Assembly (NCBI GenBank): GCA_024683485.1
Contig: JAIKYD010000004.1
Location: 1-37,430 of the forward strand
Reading direction: 5' to 3'
Source: Saccharofermentans sp.
Lineage (GTDB): Bacteria > Bacillota > Clostridia > Saccharofermentanales > Saccharofermentanaceae
Length of the DNA stretch: 37,430 nucleotides
This document shows positions 23,206 to 31,868 of this stretch, piece after piece; position 1 is the stretch's first letter; every line of letters starts with the position of its first letter. The notes beneath the pieces were generated by a model that saw only the letters and a list, made by a program, of their open reading frames with translations, had not been told where the DNA came from and did not search any database. Both the position numbers and the translations under genes were made by a program.

Positions 23206-24363
23206 ATGCGCATTTGTTTCATCAGGTCTGACAAAGGATATCCTGATTCCAGAGTGGAAAAGGAGATGTATGCCCTTTCAAAAGAGCATGAGGTCTTCCT
23301 GCTCGGTTGGAACAGGGAACAGGCCGGAGAAGAAGTCTTTTGTGAAAGAAAAAGGATCCACGACAAAGAGTTTGTTTATTATCTGATTCCTGAGCGGGCA
23401 CAATACGGCGGTGGAATGAAGCGTATGATAGGTCCGATGAAAAGGTTCTGGAAAAGAGCTTTTGACTGGCTCAAAGAAAACCGGAGCAGATATGACGCTA
23501 TCCACGTCGTGAATTTCGATACCGCAAGACCCGCTTTCAAAGCAGCCGGAATGTTCGGTAAAAAGGTCATTTACGATATTTTCGATTACTATTCGGATTC
23601 GTATAACGCACCTGGAATCGTGAAGAAACGTATTAGAGATATGGAAAACGATTACATCTCCAAAGCCGACATGACGATCATATGCAGCGAAGAACGCAAA
23701 GGTCAGATTGAGGGATCAAAGCCCAAAAAGCTGATCGTTGTCGAGAATTCTCCTGAGGATCTTGAGGTTAGGAACGACTTTAAGCTCGCGAAAGGATCAG
23801 TGCCCGAAAGGGCAAAGGCTGTCTATGCGGGAATGCTCGTTTTCGACAGGTTTCTTAAGGAAACTGCTGAGGTCATGATGTCACGTGATGATATCGAATG
23901 GCACGTTGCGGGCTACGGCGTGATGAAGCCCTTTATTGAAGAGTGTGCGGCTAAAAATGACAACATTTTCTATTACGGAACTCTTCCTTATGATGACATC
24001 CTTGCACTTGAAAAGAAGTGTGATATCATGACGGCACTTCAAAACCCGGCTGTTCCGAACAACAGGTATTCCGCACCCAACAAGTTTTACGAGGCGCTGC
24101 TGCTGGGCAAGCCGCTCATAATGGTGAGAAACGGCTCGATCTATAAAGAGATCGAGACTAACGGCTTTGGAGAGACCTTAGACGCCGAAGGTGATGTAAA
24201 AACGTCGGTCTCGGCGGCTTTCGACAGGCTCCTTGCAAGGCAGGACGAATGGGAGACTATGGGAAGTAAGGCCAGAAAGCTGTATGATACTAAGTATCCC
24301 TGGAGCAAGTCGGCCAAGGTGCTTTTGGACGGCTATGCAAAATTGGCGGGAGGGGCTAAATGA
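23206..24363 (+). CDS. GT4-like glycosyltransferase
   Basis: Predicted GT-B fold retaining glycosyltransferase of 385 residues. The N-terminal half starts MRICFIRSDKGYPDSRVEKE and includes YDAIHVVNFDTARPAFKAA. The C-terminal half has KAVYAGMLVFDR, WHVAGYG, a FYYGTLPYDDI segment and the acidic donor-binding region (APNKFYEALLLGKPLIMV) typical of GT4. ATG 23206 is favoured over upstream in-frame starts because it gives the normal first beta strand. The gene is first in block 2 and overlaps the next by ATGA. Confidence 0.85.
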   Translation: MRICFIRSDKGYPDSRVEKEMYALSKEHEVFLLGWNREQAGEEVFCERKRIHDKEFVYYLIPERAQYGGGMKRMIGPMKRFWKRAFDWLKENRSRYDAIHVVNFDTARPAFKAAGMFGKKVIYDIFDYYSDSYNAPGIVKKRIRDMENDYISKADMTIICSEERKGQIEGSKPKKLIVVENSPEDLEVRNDFKLAKGSVPERAKAVYAGMLVFDRFLKETAEVMMSRDDIEWHVAGYGVMKPFIEECAAKNDNIFYYGTLPYDDILALEKKCDIMTALQNPAVPNNRYSAPNKFYEALLLGKPLIMVRNGSIYKEIETNGFGETLDAEGDVKTSVSAAFDRLLARQDEWETMGSKARKLYDTKYPWSKSAKVLLDGYAKLAGGAK

Positions 24364-27300
24364 ATCAGGAGTACTTTTTCTCTCAGAGTTATAACGATGC
24401 TTTAAAGGACTACATCTATTCTTGTGAGAACTGCAAGGCAGACCGCTGGGACTGGATCGTTCTTACCGCCGCAAATGAGAGACAGGCACAGGCTTACAGA
24501 ATCCAGATAGATATAAGAAATAAGCAAAAACGTCTGCCTAAGGGTACGCGCTTCCTCGTCGTTACCGATTATCAGGAGAAGCGTATTGGTTCGGGTGGCG
24601 CGACATTGAATGTGCTGCGTGTACTGTCTGAAAACGACGGAATAGATACGCTCCTGAATGAGAAGATCCTGGTTATCCATTCCGGAGGAGACAGCAAGAG
24701 GATCCCGCAGTATTCTGCTTGCGGCAAGCTCTTTGCACCTGTCCCCAGAAAGCTGCCCGGCGGGTATGTTTCGACCCTTTTTGATGAACTTGTTATTATC
24801 GCCTCCGATATTCCAAACCGCTGTGGCAAAGGAATGATGATATTCCCGAGCGATACTGAACTTTTGTTTAATTCCCTCCAGCTTGATCTGATCTCATGTG
24901 ACGCTGCAGGACTTTCCATGAAGGCGCCTGTATCCGTAGGACAGGACCACGGAGTTTTTGTTCAAAGCGAAGGAACAAGTGACCACAGAAATCACGATGT
25001 CTCATTATTCCTTCATAAGCAGTCTGCAGCTGTCCTGAATGAATACGGGGCGGTAGATCCGTCAAATCAGGTCGATGTAGATACAGGCTGCATCTGGTTT
25101 GGGACAAGGTTAGTCAAGGAACTTTACGGCTTGATCTGCGTTGACGGAGCTTTCGACCAAGCAGCTTTCGACAGGTTCGTTAATCCCGTCGTATGCCTGA
25201 ACTTTTATGCGGATTTCGTTTATCCGCTTGCGCAGAACAGCACGCTTGATGAATTCTACAAAGAAGCTCCGGAGAATGGTTTCTCTGATGAATTAAGAGA
25301 ATGCCGCAAGCTGGTCTTTGAACGGCTTCACCAATACAGGCTTTCGTTGGTGAGACTTGTTCCCGCCAGATATATCCATTTCGGAATGACGTATGAGATG
25401 AACGATCTTTTCGTCAATGACATCGGAGAATATGCGTTTCTCAACTGGGAGAGGCTCCTTAACACCAATGCCGGATCCGGCACGGTCATAAACAGCTATG
25501 TTTCTTCTGATTCGGTTATTCCGGATTCTGCATTTATAGAGGATTCCGTGATCGAAAACAGCATCATAGGCGAAAGGTGCATCCTCTCTAATGTTGATGT
25601 GAAGGATCAGACGATACCTGACAATGTCGTCCTTCATGGTTTGAAACTCAAAAATGGCAGGTATGTATGCAGGATCTACGGAAGAAACGATAATCCGAAG
25701 GCATCTTCAAATGCGCCTTTTCTTGGAAGGACACTCGATGACCTGCTGAAAAACACAAAGATCACGCCTGAATCTTTGTGGGGACAGAATACTGCTTCAA
25801 TATGGAATGCCGGGCTTTATCCCGGGTGTGATTCGATGAGCGAAGCTGTCGGTACTGCTCTGAAGATCCATAAGATGATCACGTCGGAAGCAACCGGTGA
25901 AGATATTGGTGAGTGGAAGGATTCTAAAAGATACAGTCTTTGTTCGAGTTTTTGCGAGGCTGATGTACCCGCTCTGGTTGAAAGGCAGACAAGCATCTGT
26001 AAGATAGTTAAGGTTGAACTGTTCGTTGCCTCTTTGGCAGACGGCGCAGACATGACCGAAACAATAGAAGCCCTCAGCATCAAAAAGGACGATGCGGAAG
26101 AATTTATCTCCATGGTTGCAAAAGCGGCAGGGGACAGCCTTTTCCCTCAGAACATGCGTCTTTATCTTGCCTGTGCGGATCTTTGCAGAAAACATGAGAT
26201 CGACAACGGTTCAGACAGCTATTCGAAGTACGAAGAATCGGCTTACGCGTCCGTTAAAGACGCCATAACCGAAGAGACATTCAAAAGGTTCAGTGCTGAC
26301 AGCTTATCTCTCAGATTTGTTAAAGATTCCGTGACGGTGGAGCTCCCGGTAAGGATCAATTTCTGCGGAAGTCCGTCTGACGCCGCGCCTTATTGTCTTG
26401 AATACGGCGGGACTATGATCGACGGCGCTATGAAGCTGAAAGGAAAGCTGCCTGTCAAGGTTACGGTAAGAAAGACTGCTGAACCCGGGATCAGATTCGG
26501 TAGCTTTGATCAGGGCTGTACGGATGCGTTCAATGATCTTTCAGTAATATGTGACTGCGGAGATCCGTTTGATCCTTATGCGCTTCATAAGGCAGTGCTT
26601 GTGGCAACATGTGTTATTCCCTCTGATGTCAGCGGTCTAACCATGGAGCAGTTCTGCGGATGTATTGGCGGAGGGATCGAGATGATCACCGAAGTAGATG
26701 TTCCCAAAGGATCGGGCCTCGGTACGAGCAGCCTGATCGCGGCTGCGGCGGTAAAGGCGGTCAATGAGATCTTTGGCATCAAATTTACCGATGAAATGAT
26801 CTATTCCCAGGTCTTCCTGGTCGAGCAGCTTATGAATACCGGAGGTGGCTGGCAGGATCAGGTCGGGGGACTGACAAAGGGCATCAAGTACTTTACATCA
26901 ATGCCCGGCGCATATCAGCAGATAAAGGTTGATGTACTCGATCTGAGCGAAGAGACGATGAAGGAACTGAATGACCGCTTTGTCCTGATCTTCTCGGGGC
27001 AGAGGCGCCTTGCCAGAAACGTCCTGCGCGAGGAAATGAATCAGATGATCAGGAATGACAGGACGTCTCTTGAGGCGATGGAGAAGATCCAGGAATACTG
27101 CGCAGTCATGAGACGCTGCATTCTCAAGGGTGATATCACTTCGTTTGCTAAGTACGTTACCGCTCAGTTCGAATTGGTAAAGACGTTGGACAAAGGCGCT
27201 TCAAACACATGTATCGAGTACATATTCGATGTGTGCAGCGACCTGATCGACGGAAGATCCATCTGCGGAGCAGGCGGTGGGGGCTTTTTGCAAGTCATCC

Positions 27301-27395
27301 TGAAAAAGGGTGTGACCAAAGATGATCTGAGAAAACGCATCCGGGATAATTTCCTCGATTGCGGTGTGGAAGTATGGGACAGTGAATTTATCTGA
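24360..27395 (+). CDS. fkp: Fkp-like bifunctional sugar kinase/GDP-sugar pyrophosphorylase
   Basis: A 1011-residue protein similar in architecture to Bacteroides Fkp, which makes L-fucose-1-phosphate and then GDP-fucose. The N-terminal pyrophosphorylase part has IGSGGATLN (about 77-85) and HSGGDSKRIP (about 107-116). A middle region follows with left-handed-helix-like repeats (DSVIPDSAFIEDSVIENSII). The C-terminal GHMP kinase has PKGSGLGTSS (about 783-792), GGGWQDQVGG and GAGGGGF (about 970). The ribosome site GGGAGGGG lies in the end of the GT4 gene. Known Fkp-type enzymes also accept D-arabinose, which matches the isomerase and phosphatase encoded next. Fucose as substrate remains possible; sequence alone cannot decide. 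Confidence 0.88.
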   Translation: MNQEYFFSQSYNDALKDYIYSCENCKADRWDWIVLTAANERQAQAYRIQIDIRNKQKRLPKGTRFLVVTDYQEKRIGSGGATLNVLRVLSENDGIDTLLNEKILVIHSGGDSKRIPQYSACGKLFAPVPRKLPGGYVSTLFDELVIIASDIPNRCGKGMMIFPSDTELLFNSLQLDLISCDAAGLSMKAPVSVGQDHGVFVQSEGTSDHRNHDVSLFLHKQSAAVLNEYGAVDPSNQVDVDTGCIWFGTRLVKELYGLICVDGAFDQAAFDRFVNPVVCLNFYADFVYPLAQNSTLDEFYKEAPENGFSDELRECRKLVFERLHQYRLSLVRLVPARYIHFGMTYEMNDLFVNDIGEYAFLNWERLLNTNAGSGTVINSYVSSDSVIPDSAFIEDSVIENSIIGERCILSNVDVKDQTIPDNVVLHGLKLKNGRYVCRIYGRNDNPKASSNAPFLGRTLDDLLKNTKITPESLWGQNTASIWNAGLYPGCDSMSEAVGTALKIHKMITSEATGEDIGEWKDSKRYSLCSSFCEADVPALVERQTSICKIVKVELFVASLADGADMTETIEALSIKKDDAEEFISMVAKAAGDSLFPQNMRLYLACADLCRKHEIDNGSDSYSKYEESAYASVKDAITEETFKRFSADSLSLRFVKDSVTVELPVRINFCGSPSDAAPYCLEYGGTMIDGAMKLKGKLPVKVTVRKTAEPGIRFGSFDQGCTDAFNDLSVICDCGDPFDPYALHKAVLVATCVIPSDVSGLTMEQFCGCIGGGIEMITEVDVPKGSGLGTSSLIAAAAVKAVNEIFGIKFTDEMIYSQVFLVEQLMNTGGGWQDQVGGLTKGIKYFTSMPGAYQQIKVDVLDLSEETMKELNDRFVLIFSGQRRLARNVLREEMNQMIRNDRTSLEAMEKIQEYCAVMRRCILKGDITSFAKYVTAQFELVKTLDKGASNTCIEYIFDVCSDLIDGRSICGAGGGGFLQVILKKGVTKDDLRKRIRDNFLDCGVEVWDSEFI

Positions 27396-27406
27396 TGGTG
27401 GCAATT

Positions 27407-28369
27407 ATGGATAGAAGTGTTGAAATGGGAATCGAAGTTTTCGATAAAGAGATAGAGGTCTTGAATTCCGTCAGGAATCAGTTAGGAAGTGTCTTTTCTC
27501 AGATACTCGAAGAGATACTCGCATGCGAGGGCAAAGTAATCCTGATCGGTATGGGCAAGAGCGGACACGTGGCCGGGAAGATTGCGGCGACCATGTCTTC
27601 CCTCGGTACCAGCGCATTTGCTCTTAACGCGGGTGAATGTATGCACGGGGATTTGGGAAAGATCCGGAAGAATGATGTGGTCATCCTGATCTCCTATTCC
27701 GGTGAATGTGATGAGATATTAAGGATAATTCCAAGCATCAAGCTGATCGGAGCAACAATCCTCGGGATCACTTGCAATGGAGAGTCGACCCTCGCGCGTT
27801 CCTGCAAGGTCGTTCAGGTTTTTAACGGTGTTGAAGAGGCATGCCACTTGGGGATCGCACCGACATCCAGTGCCACGGCCGTGATGGTCTATGGTGATGC
27901 GCTTGCGGTCGCGGCTTCAAGGGTCAAAGGTTTTGAGAAAGATGATTTCGGTGTTCTGCATCCTGAAGGAACTTTGGGGAAGAAGATAATTACAAGAACG
28001 ATCGATCTGATGAGACCTGTTGCCGAAGATCTGTTTTTGCATGAGGATTCAACGATACTCGAGGCGGTGGAAGCCATGATCAACGCTGATACAGACTTAG
28101 TCTTCGTCGTTAATGAAGAAAAGTTCCTGACCGGTATCGTTACCAACGGTGATCTGAAGAGAAATATGCCGGACAAAGATATAAAGAATGACAGGATAAT
28201 GCCTTTTATCCACCGCTATCCCGTGTTTGTTGATGTGTCTGCCAAGGCCGTGGAGGCTTTGCGGATAATGACGGATAAAAATGTCCATGCGCTTCCTGTC
28301 GTTAAGGACGAGAAACCCGTCGGCGTGATCGAAAGAGATGCGATCATCAGATACGGAATCTATCTTTAA
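27407..28369 (+). CDS. SIS-CBS sugar-phosphate isomerase (KdsD/KpsF/GutQ-like)
   Basis: Predicted D-arabinose-5-phosphate isomerase, interconverting D-ribulose-5-phosphate and D-arabinose-5-phosphate. The 321-residue protein has a SIS domain (about 30-180) with GMGKSGHVAGKIAATMSS (48-65), HGDLG (80-84), ISYSGE (95-100) and LHPEGTLGKK (184-193). Two CBS modules fill about 200-320. These are diagnostic of the KdsD group. ATG 27407 has GGTGG 5 nt upstream; the ATG at 27395, overlapping the fkp stop, is an alternative. No KDO-8-phosphate synthase or CMP-KDO synthetase is nearby, so KDO synthesis is not indicated. Confidence 0.88.
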   Translation: MDRSVEMGIEVFDKEIEVLNSVRNQLGSVFSQILEEILACEGKVILIGMGKSGHVAGKIAATMSSLGTSAFALNAGECMHGDLGKIRKNDVVILISYSGECDEILRIIPSIKLIGATILGITCNGESTLARSCKVVQVFNGVEEACHLGIAPTSSATAVMVYGDALAVAASRVKGFEKDDFGVLHPEGTLGKKIITRTIDLMRPVAEDLFLHEDSTILEAVEAMINADTDLVFVVNEEKFLTGIVTNGDLKRNMPDKDIKNDRIMPFIHRYPVFVDVSAKAVEALRIMTDKNVHALPVVKDEKPVGVIERDAIIRYGIYL

Positions 28370-28378
28370 GTGAAAGTT

Positions 28379-29194
28379 ATGTCAAAGTTTAAACTGCTTG
28401 CATTGGACTTGGACGGCACGCTTACTGACAGTAAAAAGCGCATTTCCGGAAAAAACAGGGAATATATAAGAAAAGCTCAGGAAAAGGGTGTCGAGATCAT
28501 CCTTGCTTCAGGCCGTCCGGTGATCGGTATCAGGAGCATTGCCGACGAGCTTGATCTTTGGAAGACTGGCGGTTATATCCTTGCCTATAACGGTGGTCAG
28601 ATAATCGACTGCAAGAGCGGTAACGACCTTGTGAAACAGACCATTCCGATGGAATGTGTTCATGACATCTGTGAAGTGATACGCCATTACGGCGTTTTCC
28701 CTCTGACATACAACGGGACCGGCGTCATCTGTGAGAATGATACCGATCAGTATGTGAGAAAAGAAGGCTATAACAACGGCATTCCGGTCATTAAGGTTGA
28801 AAGCCTTGAAGAACAGATAACAAAGCCTATGGTGAAGTTTATGGTCGTGGGCTGCCCTGAAGAACTAAAAAAAGCGTACACGTATCTAAAGGACCTGTTT
28901 GACGGGAAACTTAACGTGTTCTTCTCCGAAGATTATTTTCTGGAAGTAACTCCGCCGGGTATCGAGAAAGCGAGTGCTCTTGCTGAACTCACCCGTATCT
29001 TAGGAACGACAAGAGACCATTTGATGGCTATAGGCGACGGACTGAACGATATACCGATGCTGGAGTTTGCGGGGTTTGCAGTAGCCATGGGAAATGCTTA
29101 TGATGAGACCAAGAAGGTCGCGGATCATATTTCGGCGTCAAATGAAGAAGACGGCGTGGCTGAAGCGATCTCGAAGTTTATCCTGGAGGAGTGA
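28379..29194 (+). CDS. Cof-type HAD sugar phosphatase
   Basis: HAD superfamily hydrolase (subclass IIB, Cof/YidA-like), 271 residues. Motif I is LDLDGTL (nucleophile Asp10, acid/base Asp12), motif II is ASGR, and motif IV is GDGLNDIPML. These enzymes dephosphorylate phosphosugars with broad specificity. ATG 28379 is preferred; a GTG at 28370 directly after the isomerase stop is possible. Its position in the operon right after the isomerase suggests that it removes phosphate from that product before the Fkp-like kinase acts. That is inference. Confidence 0.87.
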   Translation: MSKFKLLALDLDGTLTDSKKRISGKNREYIRKAQEKGVEIILASGRPVIGIRSIADELDLWKTGGYILAYNGGQIIDCKSGNDLVKQTIPMECVHDICEVIRHYGVFPLTYNGTGVICENDTDQYVRKEGYNNGIPVIKVESLEEQITKPMVKFMVVGCPEELKKAYTYLKDLFDGKLNVFFSEDYFLEVTPPGIEKASALAELTRILGTTRDHLMAIGDGLNDIPMLEFAGFAVAMGNAYDETKKVADHISASNEEDGVAEAISKFILEE

Positions 29195-29197
29195 GAC

Positions 29198-29980
29198 ATG
29201 GACGGGCCTTTTTTCTCGGTCATTATAGTGAGCTTAAATGCCGGCAGACTGATCGACAGCACGATCAGATCCACGCTCGCCCAGACTGACGGAGATTTCG
29301 AGATCATAATCAAAGACGGACAGTCAAAAGATGACACCTTAAGTTATGTCCCTGAAGACAGACGCATAAGAATATTTTCTGAACCTGACAAGAGCCTGTA
29401 TGACGCAATGAATCAGGCCATTGATTATTCGGCCGGCAGGTATCTGATATTCATGAACTGCGGTGACATCTTCGCTTCACCCGAAGTCCTTGAAAAGGCC
29501 AAAAAGGCCATTGCAGACGGCAGATACGGAATGGTCTATGGTGACTACCAAAGGGACGGCATAGTCAGAAAACAGCCAACGCATTTGTCGGATTTTTATC
29601 TGTACAGAACGCCTCTTTGTCATCAGTCAGTCTTTTTCAGCGGAGAGCTTTTGAGAAACAATATCAAGTATGATCTCAGATACGGGATCCTGGCTGATTA
29701 TAATCTCGAGATTTATCTTTTTAAGACTTCAGATCACATACATGTTGATACCGTGGTGTGTGATTATCTGGGCGGCGGTATTTCCGAGACGGAAAAGGGC
29801 CTTAAGATCAAGCGTAACGACAGGTTCTGTATCATAAAGTCGCAATATACCCCGGGGCAAAGGTTTCTGTATTTCATCCGATGGAAACTGACGTTTCCGA
29901 CGTTAAGAGGGCTCATTTCTTCTTCGAAAAGGATGAGCAGGAAATATTATTCTCTCGTAAACCGGATAAATGGCAGGTAA
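29198..29980 (+). CDS. Family 2 glycosyltransferase (WcaE-like)
   Basis: A 260-residue GT-A glycosyltransferase. It begins FFSVIIVSLNAGRLIDSTIRS and has the marks IIKDGQSKDDT, EPDKSLYDAMNQAI and FMNCGDIF, a pattern shared with WcaE/WbbD-type enzymes; the CGD segment stands where other GT2 proteins have a DxD. GGAGGAGTGA before the ATG lies over the end of the HAD gene, giving tight coupling. Donor unknown; it is a candidate for transferring the sugar activated by the Fkp-like enzyme. Confidence 0.86.
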   Translation: MDGPFFSVIIVSLNAGRLIDSTIRSTLAQTDGDFEIIIKDGQSKDDTLSYVPEDRRIRIFSEPDKSLYDAMNQAIDYSAGRYLIFMNCGDIFASPEVLEKAKKAIADGRYGMVYGDYQRDGIVRKQPTHLSDFYLYRTPLCHQSVFFSGELLRNNIKYDLRYGILADYNLEIYLFKTSDHIHVDTVVCDYLGGGISETEKGLKIKRNDRFCIIKSQYTPGQRFLYFIRWKLTFPTLRGLISSSKRMSRKYYSLVNRINGR

Positions 29981-29989
29981 AATGAGACC

Positions 29990-30892
29990 ATGCCAAAAAA
30001 GAACCGATTACTTCATTTTGCAGCTTCTGCAGCGAGAACTCTTCACCTCTGGCCCGTCATTGCAAGAACGGGAATGTTTAACCGTGCAAGAAGAAGGAAA
30101 TATCCGGATACGATAGTCCGTTTGGATGTCGTTATCACAGAATGCTGTTCTTTAAGATGCCGTGACTGCTCCAATCTAATGCAGTACTACAGCAAACCCG
30201 AAAATCTTGATGCCGGAGAGGTAATATCAAGCCTTATTAAGATCTTCGAGGCGATGAGGGTCAGTCAGCTGAAGATCCTCGGAGGTGAGCCTTTTGTCTG
30301 CCAGAAAGTGCTGATGGAAGTGCTCACATATTTAAGGGAAGAAGTAAATGACAGGTTTGATGAAATAAACATCATTACAAATGGCACGATAGTCCCTTCG
30401 GATGAATGCATACAAGCCATGAAGGATACTCCGAAGCTTAAAGTCGTATTCAGTAATTACGGGGAACTGTCGTCAAAACTCAAAGAGTTCTCCGCTATAT
30501 GTTCACGTGAAGGGATAGCCTTTGACATCATTGAAGACGAATTCTGGTGGGATTTCGGTGACCTATCGCTCCGTGAAGAAAAGCCTAAGAAAACGCAGCA
30601 CAGATATGACGGATGTTATTCCAGACGGATCTGCACGACTTTGTACAGAGGAAAACTCTATGTTTGTCCCAGACAAGCTCATGCCGTTCATTTGGGACTG
30701 ATCCCGGGATCCGATGGAGAAGATGTTGATGTATTGAAGTCCAGTTATGAAGATCCTGCGAAACTGTGTGATGCCATATACAGCCTGATAGACAGAAAGG
30801 AACACATTTCGTCATGCAGATACTGCGGGTGCGAAAAGAACATCAAGGTCCCGAGAGCACTGCAGGCAGAAAGGCCGTCAGATGTCAGCTGA
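29990..30892 (+). CDS. Radical SAM enzyme of unknown function
   Basis: A 300-residue protein with the radical SAM cluster motif CSLRCRDC (Cys53, Cys57, Cys60) and the SAM-binding GGEP (about 97-100), then ITNGT. The C-terminal half has further cysteines: CYSRRIC, VCPRQ and SCRYCGC, suggesting one or two auxiliary iron-sulfur clusters of a SPASM/twitch kind. No peptide substrate gene is nearby, so it may modify a sugar or the glycan, but I do not recognise a characterised homologue. It overlaps the next GT2 gene by 11 nt and is clearly part of the glycan operon. Confidence 0.85.
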   Translation: MPKKNRLLHFAASAARTLHLWPVIARTGMFNRARRRKYPDTIVRLDVVITECCSLRCRDCSNLMQYYSKPENLDAGEVISSLIKIFEAMRVSQLKILGGEPFVCQKVLMEVLTYLREEVNDRFDEINIITNGTIVPSDECIQAMKDTPKLKVVFSNYGELSSKLKEFSAICSREGIAFDIIEDEFWWDFGDLSLREEKPKKTQHRYDGCYSRRICTTLYRGKLYVCPRQAHAVHLGLIPGSDGEDVDVLKSSYEDPAKLCDAIYSLIDRKEHISSCRYCGCEKNIKVPRALQAERPSDVS

Positions 30893-31868
30893 ATACCCTG
30901 AGATATCGATAATAGTTCCCGCCTATAATGCGGAGCCTTATTTGCCGGAATGTCTGAAAAGCGTGATCAGACAGAGTTTTATTGACTGGGAACTGATAAT
31001 AGCCGATGACGGTTCTGAAGATAAAACGGGAATGATCTGTGACAGATTTGCTTCTGAAGACTGCAGGATAAGGGTCACCCATACGGCAAGACAGGGAGTA
31101 TCCGCAGCAAGGAATGCCTGTATCGATATGGCACGAGGTAAGTATCTGGCATTTATCGATGCTGATGACCGTGTTGAGGACGGGTTCCTTTCAGAACTGT
31201 ACAGCCATGCCGAGAAGGATAATGCGGATATTACCCAGTGTTCATTTTTCTTCACCAACGAAAAAGGAGATAAGACTCCTGATCCGAATGGCGTTGACAA
31301 GATATTCCGCGGTAAAAATGTGATCATTGATGCTCACTTCCGCGGTTCACAGGGAGACATCAGAGTGAGCGTTTGGGCCAAGCTTTTCCGGCGCAAAGTT
31401 TTTTCTGACATACGTTTCAACACGGATCTCAGGATCTATGAAGATGCGTTTTATGTTTACGAGTGCTGCAAGATAGCGGAGACGGTATCCTGCTTCAGCA
31501 AGCCGCTTTATGATTATGTTCAGCATGAAAGATCGGCTACGCATTCACGCCTTGTTGAGATCTGCCCCGATTATTTCATCATGTTCAATATGCAAAAGTC
31601 TGAAATGAGCGATTCGGTTCTTATCAGAAAAAGGATAGCCGCGCGTGAAGCAGAGACGGCCCTTTGGTTGATGCGCATCATGGTCAGGGAAGGGAAGAAT
31701 AATGAACTGTGGAGCCTCAGAAAGAAAGCGGTGGAGGTAACGCGAGATGTTCATTTTTCTCATGCTCCATTCCTGATAAAATTGAAACTGGCAGGCGTGT
31801 CACTGATGCCCCGCTTGTATTTTGCGATGCTCAGAAAAAAGGTAACTTCGGACAATGAGAAAATATGA
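30882..31868 (+). CDS. Family 2 glycosyltransferase
   Basis: A 328-residue GT2 enzyme. The N-terminal GT-A domain has ISIIVPAYNAEPYLPECLKSVIRQSF, IIADDGSEDKTG, GVSAARNACIDMARGKY and the metal-binding FIDADDRVE. Its C-terminal extension of about 100 residues is helical and basic, common in capsule transferases of clostridia and streptococci. Its start lies within the radical SAM gene and its end overlaps the methyltransferase gene by 14 nt. Specificity unknown. Confidence 0.88.
   Translation: MSAEYPEISIIVPAYNAEPYLPECLKSVIRQSFIDWELIIADDGSEDKTGMICDRFASEDCRIRVTHTARQGVSAARNACIDMARGKYLAFIDADDRVEDGFLSELYSHAEKDNADITQCSFFFTNEKGDKTPDPNGVDKIFRGKNVIIDAHFRGSQGDIRVSVWAKLFRRKVFSDIRFNTDLRIYEDAFYVYECCKIAETVSCFSKPLYDYVQHERSATHSRLVEICPDYFIMFNMQKSEMSDSVLIRKRIAAREAETALWLMRIMVREGKNNELWSLRKKAVEVTRDVHFSHAPFLIKLKLAGVSLMPRLYFAMLRKKVTSDNEKI

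Noticed and set aside
24360..28369. KDO or capsule CMP-KDO pathway as the reason for the KpsF-like gene
   Set aside because: No KDO-8-phosphate synthase or CMP-KDO synthetase is in the window, and the organism appears to be a Gram-positive type clostridium; the Fkp-like neighbour suggests a different use.
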